Source: Rhodoblastus sp963727035 (GTDB taxonomy: Bacteria; Pseudomonadota; Alphaproteobacteria; Rhizobiales; Beijerinckiaceae). Taken from it: a DNA stretch of 64,000 nucleotides. Positions within the stretch are counted from its first letter, which is position 1. Every line of letters begins with the position of its first letter. Where the stretch lies: the NCBI GenBank assembly GCA_963727035.1, contig CAVSEY010000029.1, positions 271,378-335,377 on the forward strand, in the 5' to 3' direction. Below are positions 34,711 through 43,418 of this stretch, in pieces. Position numbers and translations under genes: made by a program. The notes under the pieces are model-generated. The model was not told the origin of the DNA, ran no database searches, and saw nothing but the letters and a program-made list of their open reading frames with translations.

Positions 34711-36882
34711 ATGAGCCGCATCCCCGATTTCTCGACTCTTCGTTTGCCGGAAGACCAGAGCGCCGCCGCGCCGGTTTTTTCCCCAGAACCCTGGCTGACG
34801 CCGGAAGGCATCGAGGTGAAAAGCGTTTATGGGCCGAAAGATGTCGAAGGCCTGCCGGCGATCAATTCCTTCCCCGGCGTCGCGCCCTTCCTGCGCGGGC
34901 CTTACCCGACCATGTATGTCAACCAGCCCTGGACGGTGCGGCAATATGCCGGCTTCTCCACGGCGGAAGATTCCAACGCCTTCTACCGGCGCAATCTGGC
35001 GGCGGGCCAGAAGGGCCTGTCGGTCGCCTTCGACCTCGCCACCCATCGCGGTTACGATTCCGATCATCCCCGCGTCGGCGGCGATGTCGGCATGGCGGGC
35101 GTGGCGATCGATTCGATCTACGACATGCGGACCTTGTTTTCCGGGATTCCGCTCGACCAGATGTCGGTGTCGATGACCATGAACGGCGCGGTCCTGCCGG
35201 TTCTCGCGCTTTATATCGTGGCGGCGGAAGAGCAGGGCGTGTCCGCCGATAAGCTGTCCGGCACGATCCAGAACGACATTCTGAAAGAATTCATGGTGCG
35301 GAACACTTATATTTATCCGCCTAAACATTCGATGCGGATCATTTCCGATATTTTCGCCTTCACCTCGCAGCATATGCCGAAGTTCAACTCGATCTCGATC
35401 TCCGGCTATCACATGCAGGAGGCGGGCGCGACACAGGATCTCGAACTCGCCTATACTCTGGCGGATGGCGTCGAATATTTGCGCGCGGGCATCGCCGCGG
35501 GCCTGACGGTGGACCAGTTCGCGCCGCGCCTGTCGTTCTTCTGGGCGATCGGCATGAATTTCTTCATGGAGGTGGCCAAGCTCCGCGCGGCCCGCCTGCT
35601 GTGGGCCAATCTGGTGCAAGGTTTCAATCCGAAATCGGAAAAGAGCCTGCCCTTGCGCACCCATTGCCAGACTTCGGGCTGGTCGCTGACCGCGCAGGAC
35701 GTGTTCAACAATGTCATCCGCACCCAGATCGAGGCCATGGCGGCGACTCAAGGGCACACCCAGTCGCTGCACACCAACGCGCTCGACGAGGCCCTGGCCC
35801 TGCCGACCGATTTTTCGGCGCGCATCGCCCGCAACACCCAGCTGTTCCTGCAACAGGAATCCGGCACGACCCGGATCATCGACCCATGGGGCGGCTCCTA
35901 TTATGTCGAAAAGCTCACCAATGAGCTCACTCAGAAGGCCTGGGCCCATATCCAGGAGGTCGAGGCGCTCGGCGGCATGGCCAAGGCGATCGACGCCGGA
36001 ATCCCCAAGCTGCGCATCGAGGAGGCGGCGGCCAAGACCCAGGCGCGCATCGATTCCGGCAGGCAGGCGGTGATCGGCGTCAACAAGTTCCGGCCCGAGA
36101 GCGAAAAGCCGATCGACGTGCTGAAAGTGGAGAACGCGGCGGTCCGCGCCCAGCAGATCGAAAAACTGAAGCGGCTGCGCGCCGAGCGCAACGAAGCCGA
36201 AACGCAAGCAGCGCTCGACGCCTTGACCGAAGGCGCCAAAAGTTCGGGAGCCGGCGGCGCCAATCTGCTTGCGCTTTCCATCGAGGCGGCGCGGAAAAAG
36301 GCGACCGTCGGCGAGATTTCCTTTGCGCTCGAAAAGGTTTTCGGGCGTCATCGCGCCGAGATCAAGAGCATTTCCGGGGTTTACAAGCGGGAGGCCGGCG
36401 TGAATTCCACGGCAATCGCCAAAGTCCAGCGTCAGGTCGCGGCCTTTATCGAGAACGACGGCCGGCGTCCGCGCATCCTCGTCGCCAAGGTTGGGCAGGA
36501 CGGCCATGATCGCGGCCAGAAAGTCATCGCCTCGGCCTTCGCCGATCTGGGCTTCGACGTGGACATCGGGCCGCTTTTCGCCACGCCCGAGGAGGCGGCG
36601 CGCCAGGCGGTCGAGAACGACGTCCATATCGTCGGCATTTCGTCGCTGGCGGCGGGCCATCTGACGCTGGTGCCGGAATTGCGCGCGGCGCTGGAAAAGG
36701 AAGGGCGCGGCGACATCATGATCGTGGTCGGCGGCGTCATCCCGCCGCAGGATTTTGAGGCGCTCCACCAGGCTGGAGCTTCAGCCATTTTCCCGCCCGG
36801 CACGGTCATCGCGGAAGCGGCTGGAAAACTGATCGACGAGTTGAACCAGCGCCTCGGCTATTCGAAGGCCGCCGCGGAATAG
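34711..36882 (+). CDS. scpA: Methylmalonyl-CoA mutase
   Basis: A 723-residue adenosylcobalamin enzyme that interconverts methylmalonyl-CoA and succinyl-CoA, serving propionate degradation and the ethylmalonyl-CoA pathway. The N-terminal TIM barrel (about 40-540) shows FLRGPYPTMYVNQPWTVRQY, SVAFDLATHRGYDSDHPRV and LSISGYHMQEAGA-like residues. The C-terminal B12 domain (about 580-715) has the cobalt-ligand motif DGHDRG and SSLAAGHLTLVPEL. As in ScpA, one chain holds both domains. GGAAG precedes the ATG at 34711; an upstream ATG at 34630 gives only an unlikely extension. No second subunit or chaperone (meaB) gene is adjacent. Confidence 0.96.
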   Translation: MSRIPDFSTLRLPEDQSAAAPVFSPEPWLTPEGIEVKSVYGPKDVEGLPAINSFPGVAPFLRGPYPTMYVNQPWTVRQYAGFSTAEDSNAFYRRNLAAGQKGLSVAFDLATHRGYDSDHPRVGGDVGMAGVAIDSIYDMRTLFSGIPLDQMSVSMTMNGAVLPVLALYIVAAEEQGVSADKLSGTIQNDILKEFMVRNTYIYPPKHSMRIISDIFAFTSQHMPKFNSISISGYHMQEAGATQDLELAYTLADGVEYLRAGIAAGLTVDQFAPRLSFFWAIGMNFFMEVAKLRAARLLWANLVQGFNPKSEKSLPLRTHCQTSGWSLTAQDVFNNVIRTQIEAMAATQGHTQSLHTNALDEALALPTDFSARIARNTQLFLQQESGTTRIIDPWGGSYYVEKLTNELTQKAWAHIQEVEALGGMAKAIDAGIPKLRIEEAAAKTQARIDSGRQAVIGVNKFRPESEKPIDVLKVENAAVRAQQIEKLKRLRAERNEAETQAALDALTEGAKSSGAGGANLLALSIEAARKKATVGEISFALEKVFGRHRAEIKSISGVYKREAGVNSTAIAKVQRQVAAFIENDGRRPRILVAKVGQDGHDRGQKVIASAFADLGFDVDIGPLFATPEEAARQAVENDVHIVGISSLAAGHLTLVPELRAALEKEGRGDIMIVVGGVIPPQDFEALHQAGASAIFPPGTVIAEAAGKLIDELNQRLGYSKAAAE

Positions 36883-36905
36883 CGCAGGCGATCGAGCCGG
36901 CGCGC

Positions 36906-37652
36906 CTATCTCCCGGCGTCGGACGACGGGCGGACATAAATGTTCCTGAAGGCCTCGTCGTAACCGGCATTGACGCCGGTCCAGTCCGTCGCCGCGCTAT
37001 TGTCCATGGAAACCCCGATGACGTCGGGGTGATCGACGGTCTTCACGCCGACATTGGAAAAGGCGACCTGCAGGATCGAAAAATCGACGTTCTTGTTCAC
37101 GTTGCGAATTGCGCGCGCGAGGTCCTCGACGCAATCGGCTGAAATCTGGGTGGAGTCCGTCAGAACAAGAAGGAGTTTCTCGCCGCCTCGCAGGATATTG
37201 ATGAACTTGTCGCCAAGGTATCGATATTTCCTGAGGGCGTTGGGCGCCTTCTGTTTCAGCTCGATCCTGCACTGTTCCTTGTCTTCGGTCGAGAATTTGA
37301 ATTCATGGATGAAAAACATGCCAAGCCGGGGCGCATAGGCGCGCCAGCAGTCCATATCGTCTTTCTTGAGATCGAAATCCTCCGCGTTCAATTCGAAATT
37401 CGACGCCACCAGTTCGACCATGCACTGGTGGCCCTTGTCGCGCGCCAGCGAATCGAAAAAGCTGGAAACCGGGCGATAGCGATGGAAATGCCGCTGGCGC
37501 TGAATGCGGTCGATTTGAAAGCGCGTGACGCAGGCCTGGCCCAGCGACAGCGCGAGGTCGTAACGCAGGTCCGGGGCGAAGGCCTCGGCGCGGCAGGCCG
37601 GCGCATCCGGTTGCAGGCTCTTGAAGAACAGTGAAATCCGCGATTTCGACAT
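36906..37652 (-). CDS. DUF1796-like putative papain-fold protein
   Basis: About 248 residues. LALSLGQACVTRFQIDRI near the N-terminus, SSFFDSLARD and the FELNAEDFDL segment resemble DUF1796, a family of putative papain-like cysteine peptidases; the first motif supplies the candidate catalytic Cys. The middle (FFIHEFKFSTEDKEQCRIEL) and the later LLLVLTDSTQ fit the family's His-containing half. Activity is unproven. I start at the ATG at 37652 (MSKSRISLF); the frame can extend to 37790 but those residues overlap sodB and look like out-of-frame translation. GC is lower than in scpA. Confidence 0.6.
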   Translation of the reverse strand: MSKSRISLFFKSLQPDAPACRAEAFAPDLRYDLALSLGQACVTRFQIDRIQRQRHFHRYRPVSSFFDSLARDKGHQCMVELVASNFELNAEDFDLKKDDMDCWRAYAPRLGMFFIHEFKFSTEDKEQCRIELKQKAPNALRKYRYLGDKFINILRGGEKLLLVLTDSTQISADCVEDLARAIRNVNKNVDFSILQVAFSNVGVKTVDHPDVIGVSMDNSAATDWTGVNAGYDEAFRNIYVRPSSDAGR

Positions 37653-37755
37653 TCGGACTGGCTTGGAAGCGGCCGCGCGGGGCGGCTTGACCTGTTTTGG
37701 GGCCGCCCCATAGCCCGTCTGAAGACGGCTATCGGGCGGCCCGGCGAGCGTTGGA

Positions 37756-38355
37756 TCAGCCCATCGCCTTTTCAAACTGGGCTTCGACATATTCCCAGTT
37801 CACCAGATGGTTGAGCACCGTTTTGATGAAGTCGGGACGGCGGTTGCGGAAGTCGATGTAATAGGCGTGCTCCCAGACGTCCACGGTAAGGATCGGGCTC
37901 GCGCCGTGGATCAGCGGGTTCTCGGCATTGGGGGTCTTGGAGACGGAGACCTTGCCGTCCTTGACCTGGAGCCAGGCCCAGCCGGAGCCGAACTGGGTCA
38001 CGCCGGCGTTGGCGAGCTCTTCCAGAGCCTTGTCCACCGAGCCGAAGGCCTCGACCAGGGCTTTTTCGACCTTGCCGGGAACCTTGCCGCCGCCATTCGG
38101 CTTCAGATATTTCCAGAATTCGGCATGGTTGTAGATCTGGGCGACATTGTTGAAAACGGCGGGATTCTTGCCGTGGGAGCCCTTGATGACCTGTCCCATC
38201 GGCAGGCCTTCCCATTCGGTGCCCTTGATGAGATTGTTGGCGTTGTTGACATAGGCCGCATGATGCTTGTCATGATGAAACTCAAGCGTTTCCGCGGACA
38301 TATGAGGCGCCAGCGCGTCATAGGCGTAGGGAAGGGGGTCGAGTACGAACGACAT
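37756..38355 (-). CDS. sodB: Superoxide dismutase, Fe/Mn family
   Basis: A 199-residue cytoplasmic enzyme that dismutates superoxide. The metal ligands are all present: H27 (EFHHDKHH), H77 (IYNHAEFW), D159 and H163 (DVWEHAYY). The Gln-less GSGWAWL segment and the YNHAEFWKYL context favour the iron type, but the metal cannot be settled from sequence. Length is standard. No signal peptide. It is divergent from the membrane-protein gene at 38558. Confidence 0.95.
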   Translation of the reverse strand: MSFVLDPLPYAYDALAPHMSAETLEFHHDKHHAAYVNNANNLIKGTEWEGLPMGQVIKGSHGKNPAVFNNVAQIYNHAEFWKYLKPNGGGKVPGKVEKALVEAFGSVDKALEELANAGVTQFGSGWAWLQVKDGKVSVSKTPNAENPLIHGASPILTVDVWEHAYYIDFRNRRPDFIKTVLNHLVNWEYVEAQFEKAMG

Positions 38356-38557
38356 TGGTATCTCCTGAGACTGTCATGCGCCGGCGAGAGACGGCGCGGC
38401 GGCAGGGTAGAAAGATCGTTTCCGGGGCGCAAGGACTTAAAAATCGGGCAATCCGGCGCGGCAGGTAGAATCTATTTTTAGCAAATTGCCCTTATACTCT
38501 TGATTCGGAGGCCGTCTCGGCCCTGACGATCTCTCGTGGAGAAAGGTTTTCGTCAGC

Positions 38558-39625
38558 GTGAAAGCGGATCGCACTGTCATCGTCTTCGGCGTCTTCATCT
38601 TCCTGATCGGCCTTGCGGTCGCCTGGAACGGTTATGGCTATATCGAGGTCGAACGCGGCTGGTCGATGGTGATTTCCGGCACGATCGCCTTTAGCGCCGG
38701 GCTGATCCTGATCGCCCTCGGCCTGATCCTGCGGCAATTGAAGTTCTTGTCGGCTTCCGCCGCGCAGGTGGCGTTGTTCCTCGCCAAGGCCAGCCAGAAT
38801 GGCGTCGCCGCCCAGCCGGTCGCGCCGGCGGAGCCCGCCCCCGAGGCGGAGGCCATGGCCGAGCAGGAGCCCGTCCCGGAGGAGGCCGCCCCCGTCGAGC
38901 AGGCTCCGGCCCAGGCGGAAGAGTTCGCCGCCCCGCCGCCGGCCTGGATGAGGCGCGCCTCAACCTATGCCGCCGGCTTCAGCGCGGCCCGCGTGGCCGA
39001 GCCGGACGCCGCCCCTGCCGACGAGGTCCTGGACGAGGACAGGGATTGGCTCGAAAAGGCGGTCGCCGAAGAAATCGCGGCTCAGCAAGGCTCGTTCCGG
39101 GAGGCCGCGGTTCACGAGGCCGCCGAAGAGGCCATGGCTCCCGAGGGCGCCGTTCATGACGTCCACCCCCAGGACGCGTCCGACCATGAAGCCCGCGCCC
39201 ATGAAGCTCGCGCCCATGAAAGTCGCGCCCATGAATTCCCCGTCGAGGAAGAGCGCGAGGAGACGATCGCCGAACCGCCGCTCCCGAGCACGGATTACGG
39301 CTGGGAAAACGCCGTCGAGGACCTGATCGAGGAGCAGGAGCCGCAGGAGATCGGGGCGCTTGAGCATGAGCCGGCCGCGTTTTTGGCGCCGCATGAGCCC
39401 GAGCAGGTTCCGGAACCTGCGCCGGAGCCTCATGACGAAGCCGCTTACGAGGAGACGGAAGAACCCGCCCCGCCTTCGACCCCGGCGATCCTCGGCCAAT
39501 ATGACGCCAATGGCGCCCGCTACACGATGTATGTCGACGGTTCGATCGACGCCGAAACCGCGCATGGCGTCTATCGTTTCGCGTCGATGGACGAGCTGAA
39601 GCGGTTCCTTGAGCAAAACGCCTGA
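38558..39625 (+). CDS. Conserved membrane protein with long acidic tail
   Basis: A 355-residue protein. Two transmembrane segments lie at about 7-27 (VIVFGVFIFLIGLAVAWNGY) and about 38-58 (ISGTIAFSAGLILIALGLIL), and a very long Glu/Ala/Pro-rich cytoplasmic region follows. A small charged tandem repeat (HEARAHEARAHESRAHE) sits at about 208-228. The last ~35 residues form a compact conserved motif, YDANGARYTMYVDGSIDAET then GVYRFASMDELKRFL, seen at the ends of similar Rhizobiales proteins. Function unknown. GTG at about 38558 serves as start. It ends beside the convergent oligopeptidase gene with no gap. Confidence 0.7.
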   Translation: MKADRTVIVFGVFIFLIGLAVAWNGYGYIEVERGWSMVISGTIAFSAGLILIALGLILRQLKFLSASAAQVALFLAKASQNGVAAQPVAPAEPAPEAEAMAEQEPVPEEAAPVEQAPAQAEEFAAPPPAWMRRASTYAAGFSAARVAEPDAAPADEVLDEDRDWLEKAVAEEIAAQQGSFREAAVHEAAEEAMAPEGAVHDVHPQDASDHEARAHEARAHESRAHEFPVEEEREETIAEPPLPSTDYGWENAVEDLIEEQEPQEIGALEHEPAAFLAPHEPEQVPEPAPEPHDEAAYEETEEPAPPSTPAILGQYDANGARYTMYVDGSIDAETAHGVYRFASMDELKRFLEQNA

Positions 39626-41746
39626 TCAGACTTCAACGTCCCCGCCCACGGCGGCGATCGCGAAGGCCTGGCGCAGGGCGGCTTCCTCGAGTTCGTCGAA
39701 GCGCCCCGCCGCCCCGCCATGGCCCGCCTCCATGTTGGTCTTGAGCAGGATCGGGCCGCCGCCGGTCATGCGTTGGCGCAGAATCTGCGCCCATTTCGCC
39801 GGCTCCCAATAGGTCACGCGCGGATCGGTCAGCCCGGCCTCGATCAGCATGGGCGGATAGTCCTGCGCCGCGACATTGTCATAGGGCGAAAAAGACAGGA
39901 GCCTGCGGAAAACCTCGGCGTCTTCGATCGGATTGCCCCATTCGTTCCATTCGGGCGGGGTCAGCGGCAGGCTGGCGTCCATGATCGTATTGACGACATC
40001 GACGAAAGGCACCTCGGCCAGGATTCCGCCGAAAAGCTCCGGCGCCATGTTGGCGACGGCGCCCATCAGCATGCCGCCGGCGCTGCCGCCCTCGGCGACG
40101 ATCTTTTTCGGCTCGGTCAGGCCGAGCGCGCAAAGATGGCGGGCGCAGGCGATGAAATCCGAAAAGCTGTTGGCCTTGTGCTCCAGCTTGCCGGCCTCGT
40201 ACCAGCGAGAGCCTTTTTCGGTTCCGCCGCGCACATGGGCGATGGCGTAGACGAAGCCCCGGTCGATCAGGCTGAAACGCGATTCGTCGAAGGTATCCGG
40301 CAAGGCGACGCCATAAGCGCCATAGCCATAAAGCAGGAGCGGGCCGGGGCCGGGCTTGCGGTCGCGCCGCCACACAAGGGAAATGGGCACTTTCTCGCCA
40401 TCCGGCGCGGGCGCGAAGGCCATCCGGATCTGGTAATCGGCCGGATCGTGCCCGCTCGGCACGTTCTGGCGCTTGACCAGGGTTTTTTCGCGCCCGGCCA
40501 GGTCATAGTCGAAGGTTTCCTCCGGCTCGGCGAGCGATGAATAGGAAAAGCGAAGGATCGGCCGTTCGAATTCGAAATTGGGCTGCAGGCGCAGATGATG
40601 GCAGGGCGTGGCGAAATCGAGCCGATGCTCGCCGCCGTCGCCGAGATGTCTGACGGCGAGGCGCGGCGCGCAATCCTCGCGCTCGAGCCACACGAGGTAA
40701 TCCGCGAAAACCGAGGCGTTGAAGATCATGCGGCCCGGCCGGTGGGGAACTTCCTCGCGCCATTCGCCCGAATCAAACGCGTCGAGCGGCGCGCTGACCA
40801 GCTTGTAGTCGAAGGCGCCGTCGGCGTTGGTGCGCATGAACAGGCGGTCGCGGCCGGGCTCGACCTCATAGCGCAGCCCGGCGCGGCGCGGCAGGACGAT
40901 CCTCGCGGGCGCTTCCGGCCGGGCGAGATCGATCAGCCAGTTTTCGCCGCAGTCGTGGTCGCTGACCTTGACGATCGCCATTTTCCGCGAGCGCGCGGCG
41001 CGCAGATGGACGAACCACGTGGGATCCCTCTCGGCGAAGACGAGCCGGTCGGTCGAAGGATCGGCGCCCAGCCGGTGCAGGAACACTTCCGACGAGCGGA
41101 AGTCTTCGTCCATCCGCGTATAGAGGAAGCCGGAGGAATCGCTGGTCCAGACGATGGTTCCGTCGCTGTTCTCGACCACATCCGCGCTCGATGCGCCCGT
41201 GGCGAGGTCGCGCCAGTAGATCCGATGCAACTCATTGCCGCGCTCGTCGCTGGCGAAGGCGAGCAGGCGGTGGTCCGGCGAATGGACGGCGTCGCCGAGG
41301 CTGAAAAAGTCCTTGCCCTCGGCAAGCGCGTCGCCGTCGAGCAGGATCCGCTCCGGGCCGCCAGCGACCGGCGCGCGGCAAATCAGCTCATGCTGGCCCT
41401 CGGCGCGAAAGCGGCTGTAATAGAGCCAGTCGCCGTCGCGCGCCGGCGGGTCCGAATCGGTTTCATCGACGCGCGCGGCCATTTCCTCGTAGATTTTATC
41501 GGCGAGCGGCTCGAGTCCGCGCAGCGCCGCCTCGGAAAAAGCGTTTTCCGCCTCGATCAGCGCGCGGATTTCCTGCGGCAGCGCCGCGGGGTCGCGAATC
41601 GCCTCACGCCAGTTTTTCGCGCGAATCCATGCGTAATCGTCGATCCGCTCGACGCCATGCGCGACAAGGCGCAGCGGGCGCTTTTCCGCGTGCGGCGCTT
41701 TGGTCTTCAAGGCTTTCGAAAAAAAAGTGGGCATGGCGTCGATCAT
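39626..41746 (-). CDS. ptrB: Oligopeptidase B (S9 prolyl oligopeptidase family)
   Basis: A 706-residue serine peptidase cutting short peptides after Arg or Lys. The N-terminal beta-propeller spans about 75-420 (KNWREAIRDP, DGDWLYYSRF, FLYTRMDEDFR). The C-terminal alpha/beta-hydrolase domain has the nucleophile elbow GGSAGGMLMG, the Asp region LIEAGLTDPRV and the His in MEAGHGGAAGR. No signal peptide, so cytoplasmic. Start may be 41746 or, four codons in, 41734 (MPTFFSKAL); neither has a clear Shine-Dalgarno site. Confidence 0.93.
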   Translation of the reverse strand: MIDAMPTFFSKALKTKAPHAEKRPLRLVAHGVERIDDYAWIRAKNWREAIRDPAALPQEIRALIEAENAFSEAALRGLEPLADKIYEEMAARVDETDSDPPARDGDWLYYSRFRAEGQHELICRAPVAGGPERILLDGDALAEGKDFFSLGDAVHSPDHRLLAFASDERGNELHRIYWRDLATGASSADVVENSDGTIVWTSDSSGFLYTRMDEDFRSSEVFLHRLGADPSTDRLVFAERDPTWFVHLRAARSRKMAIVKVSDHDCGENWLIDLARPEAPARIVLPRRAGLRYEVEPGRDRLFMRTNADGAFDYKLVSAPLDAFDSGEWREEVPHRPGRMIFNASVFADYLVWLEREDCAPRLAVRHLGDGGEHRLDFATPCHHLRLQPNFEFERPILRFSYSSLAEPEETFDYDLAGREKTLVKRQNVPSGHDPADYQIRMAFAPAPDGEKVPISLVWRRDRKPGPGPLLLYGYGAYGVALPDTFDESRFSLIDRGFVYAIAHVRGGTEKGSRWYEAGKLEHKANSFSDFIACARHLCALGLTEPKKIVAEGGSAGGMLMGAVANMAPELFGGILAEVPFVDVVNTIMDASLPLTPPEWNEWGNPIEDAEVFRRLLSFSPYDNVAAQDYPPMLIEAGLTDPRVTYWEPAKWAQILRQRMTGGGPILLKTNMEAGHGGAAGRFDELEEAALRQAFAIAAVGGDVEV

Positions 41747-42204
41747 CGTTCGCGTGAGAGGCGAACCAATATTTCGCGGTCCTCGCCTTTCGCCAAGCGG
41801 GTTTTTCCGATGATGTTCGCGGATTTCATCGCGCCAGGTTTCTTGCAGTGCGGCGCCCTTTTGCTTGTGGCGGCCGGAAAGGCTGAAATCTCTGGCGATC
41901 CATTATTTTTCCGGCGCGATCGGGCGAATATTGGCGACGCGCTGACGGGTCGCAGCGCCAGGTGGACGGGAATTCTATTTGGGCCCTCGGTCAAATTCGT
42001 GAGTTGAGGCTGGGCCCTAAAAACATATTTGCGAATAAATTTGCCGCTAACCCTTCGGGAGATATTGCAAATTCCGGACGCCTGCCCTATTGAAAAGGTT
42101 AAGGAGCGATTCAATAGCTCAAGGCAGGCTATTGGAGGCGATGGGACCGGTCGCCCCGCTGTCTTTGGTAAAATTGGAAACCGTCCAAGGAGATACAAAA
42201 AGCG
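41747..42204. promoter_or_regulatory. mucR upstream region with long inverted repeat
   Basis: No gene is evident in these 458 bases. At 42080-42129 an extended hairpin can form: outer arms GCCTGCC and GGCAGGC, inner arms CTATTGAA and TTCAATAG. Its position 75 bases before the mucR start suggests a leader structure or autoregulatory site. An AT-rich segment near 42020-42060 (AAAAACATATTTGCGAATAA) is the likely promoter and also suits MucR, which prefers AT-rich DNA. Confidence 0.5.
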
Positions 42205-42621
42205 ATGAGCGACTCAGGCACGCAGAACTACATTGAGTTGGCGGCGGACATCGTCTCCGCCTACGTCAGCAATAACTCTGTCCCGACGGCTGACCTTCCG
42301 GGGCTGATCAATGATGTCCACGCCGCGCTTCTGCGGGTGACGAGCGGCGTCGCGCCGACTGTAACCGAGGCGCCCAAGCCGGCGGTTCCGGTCAAGAAAT
42401 CCATCACCAGCGATTTCATCATCTGTCTTGAGGATGGAAAGCAGTTCAAATCTTTGAAGCGGCACTTGCGCACCCAGTACAATATGTCGCCCGAAGATTA
42501 TCGCGAGAAATGGGGTCTTGCCGCCGATTATCCGATGGTCGCGCCCAATTACGCCAAGGCGCGTTCTCATCTGGCCAAACAGATGGGTCTCGGCCAGCAG
42601 CGCCGTCGCGGCCGCAAGTAA
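42205..42621 (+). CDS. mucR: MucR/Ros-family zinc-finger regulator
   Basis: A 138-residue global regulator of the H-NS-like MucR family. The N-terminal helix pair (YIELAADIVSAYVSNN and LPGLINDVHAAL) mediates oligomerisation. The Ros-type finger has C74, D77 and H87 (CLEDGKQFKSLKRH), and the family tail DYREKWGLAADYPMVAPNYA follows. The position of the last ligand is QY (91-92) rather than the His seen in Ros and typical MucR, so zinc binding may be weaker or use another residue. A Shine-Dalgarno AAGGAG lies 13 bases upstream. Confidence 0.93.
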   Translation: MSDSGTQNYIELAADIVSAYVSNNSVPTADLPGLINDVHAALLRVTSGVAPTVTEAPKPAVPVKKSITSDFIICLEDGKQFKSLKRHLRTQYNMSPEDYREKWGLAADYPMVAPNYAKARSHLAKQMGLGQQRRRGRK

Positions 42622-42675
42622 TCGAGGGTTTGCGCGGATCGAATTTTCGGTTCGCGGCAAGCAAAGCCTACTCAG

Positions 42676-42707
42676 CCCGGAGCGGCCTGCCGCTTCGGGT
42701 TTTTTTT
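42676..42707 (+). terminator. Rho-independent terminator after mucR
   Basis: CCCGGAGCGG and CCGCTTCGGG pair with one G-U wobble around a four-base loop and are followed by eight T (42700-42707). It lies 55 bases after the mucR stop and overlaps the stop codon of the convergent small gene. Confidence 0.85.
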
Positions 42708-42984
42708 ATTGGCTTTCGCGCCACGCGGTCGTGCGGTCGCGCCGCGTCAGCGTGTCGCGACTGCGCGCCGAGACGTCGAGTTTCGTGGCCGCGGCGGCAA
42801 TCGCGACGCAGGCGTCCGGTCGGGCCTGGCAATGGCGCGCCGCCGCATTCGCCGCCATTTGGCCAAGGCTCGCGGTCTGGCTTGCGGCTGCGGGATCCAC
42901 AAAGGCCGACGGATTGGCCCCCTCGCGCTGAGCGATCTGGAAAAACACAAGTCCAAGCCAAAACAGGCAGCGCAGCAGAAACAT
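42706..42984 (-). CDS. Small exported protein, DUF5330-like
   Basis: A 92-residue protein with an N-terminal hydrophobic segment (FLLRCLFWLGLVFFQI) acting as signal or anchor. The rest contains SLGQMAANAAARHCQARPDA followed by CVAIAAAATKLD, with two Cys separated by seven residues, the pattern of DUF5330 proteins of Rhizobiales. Function unknown. The TAA stop sits inside the mucR terminator. It is divergent from the kinase at 43419. Confidence 0.55.
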   Translation of the reverse strand: MFLLRCLFWLGLVFFQIAQREGANPSAFVDPAAASQTASLGQMAANAAARHCQARPDACVAIAAAATKLDVSARSRDTLTRRDRTTAWRESQ

Positions 42985-43418
42985 TTCAATCCGCCTTCGA
43001 CATCTGGTCTTTCACTCCCGCTTCCGACCCGCGAAAAACATCGTCCACGCGGGGCGGGAGTTGTTGGACCCGCCCGCCAGTGCTCCGAGCGGGAGCAGAT
43101 GGCGTCATCGGCTTGCAGGCTAAGGCCGATGCGTCGAGATTAATTCAAAATCTTCGCTCAAATGCGCTGGCGCCAAGTCGCGAAAATTTAACCAAGCGGG
43201 AAAGCGCCCTGTCGATTGGGCGGTATTTCCGCCCGAAGGCCGGGCGCGGCGTTTCAAAACCCTGCTTCGGCGCGACAGCGCCGGAAAGGAAGATGAAACC
43301 ATAAGGGAACAATGAGGCCCGGCGTAGGGCGCAGGGGCGCTCCGGCTTTAGAAGCTGCTTAACGCGACGAGCGCAATGTGAGGGTCGATCCGAGTTTTCA
43401 TGCGTTGAGTAGCCATCC
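42985..43418. other. Intergenic region upstream of the PAS kinase
   Basis: 434 bases between two divergent genes. Several frames are open but without codon bias or recognisable products. A moderately AT-rich patch at 43140-43190 could serve as a promoter. I see no RNA gene or repeat. Confidence 0.4.

Noticed and set aside
34504..36768. A 754-codon open frame on the minus strand across the methylmalonyl-CoA mutase gene
   Set aside because: It is a mirror of GC-rich codon usage; the plus strand encodes a clear mutase and the antisense product resembles no family.
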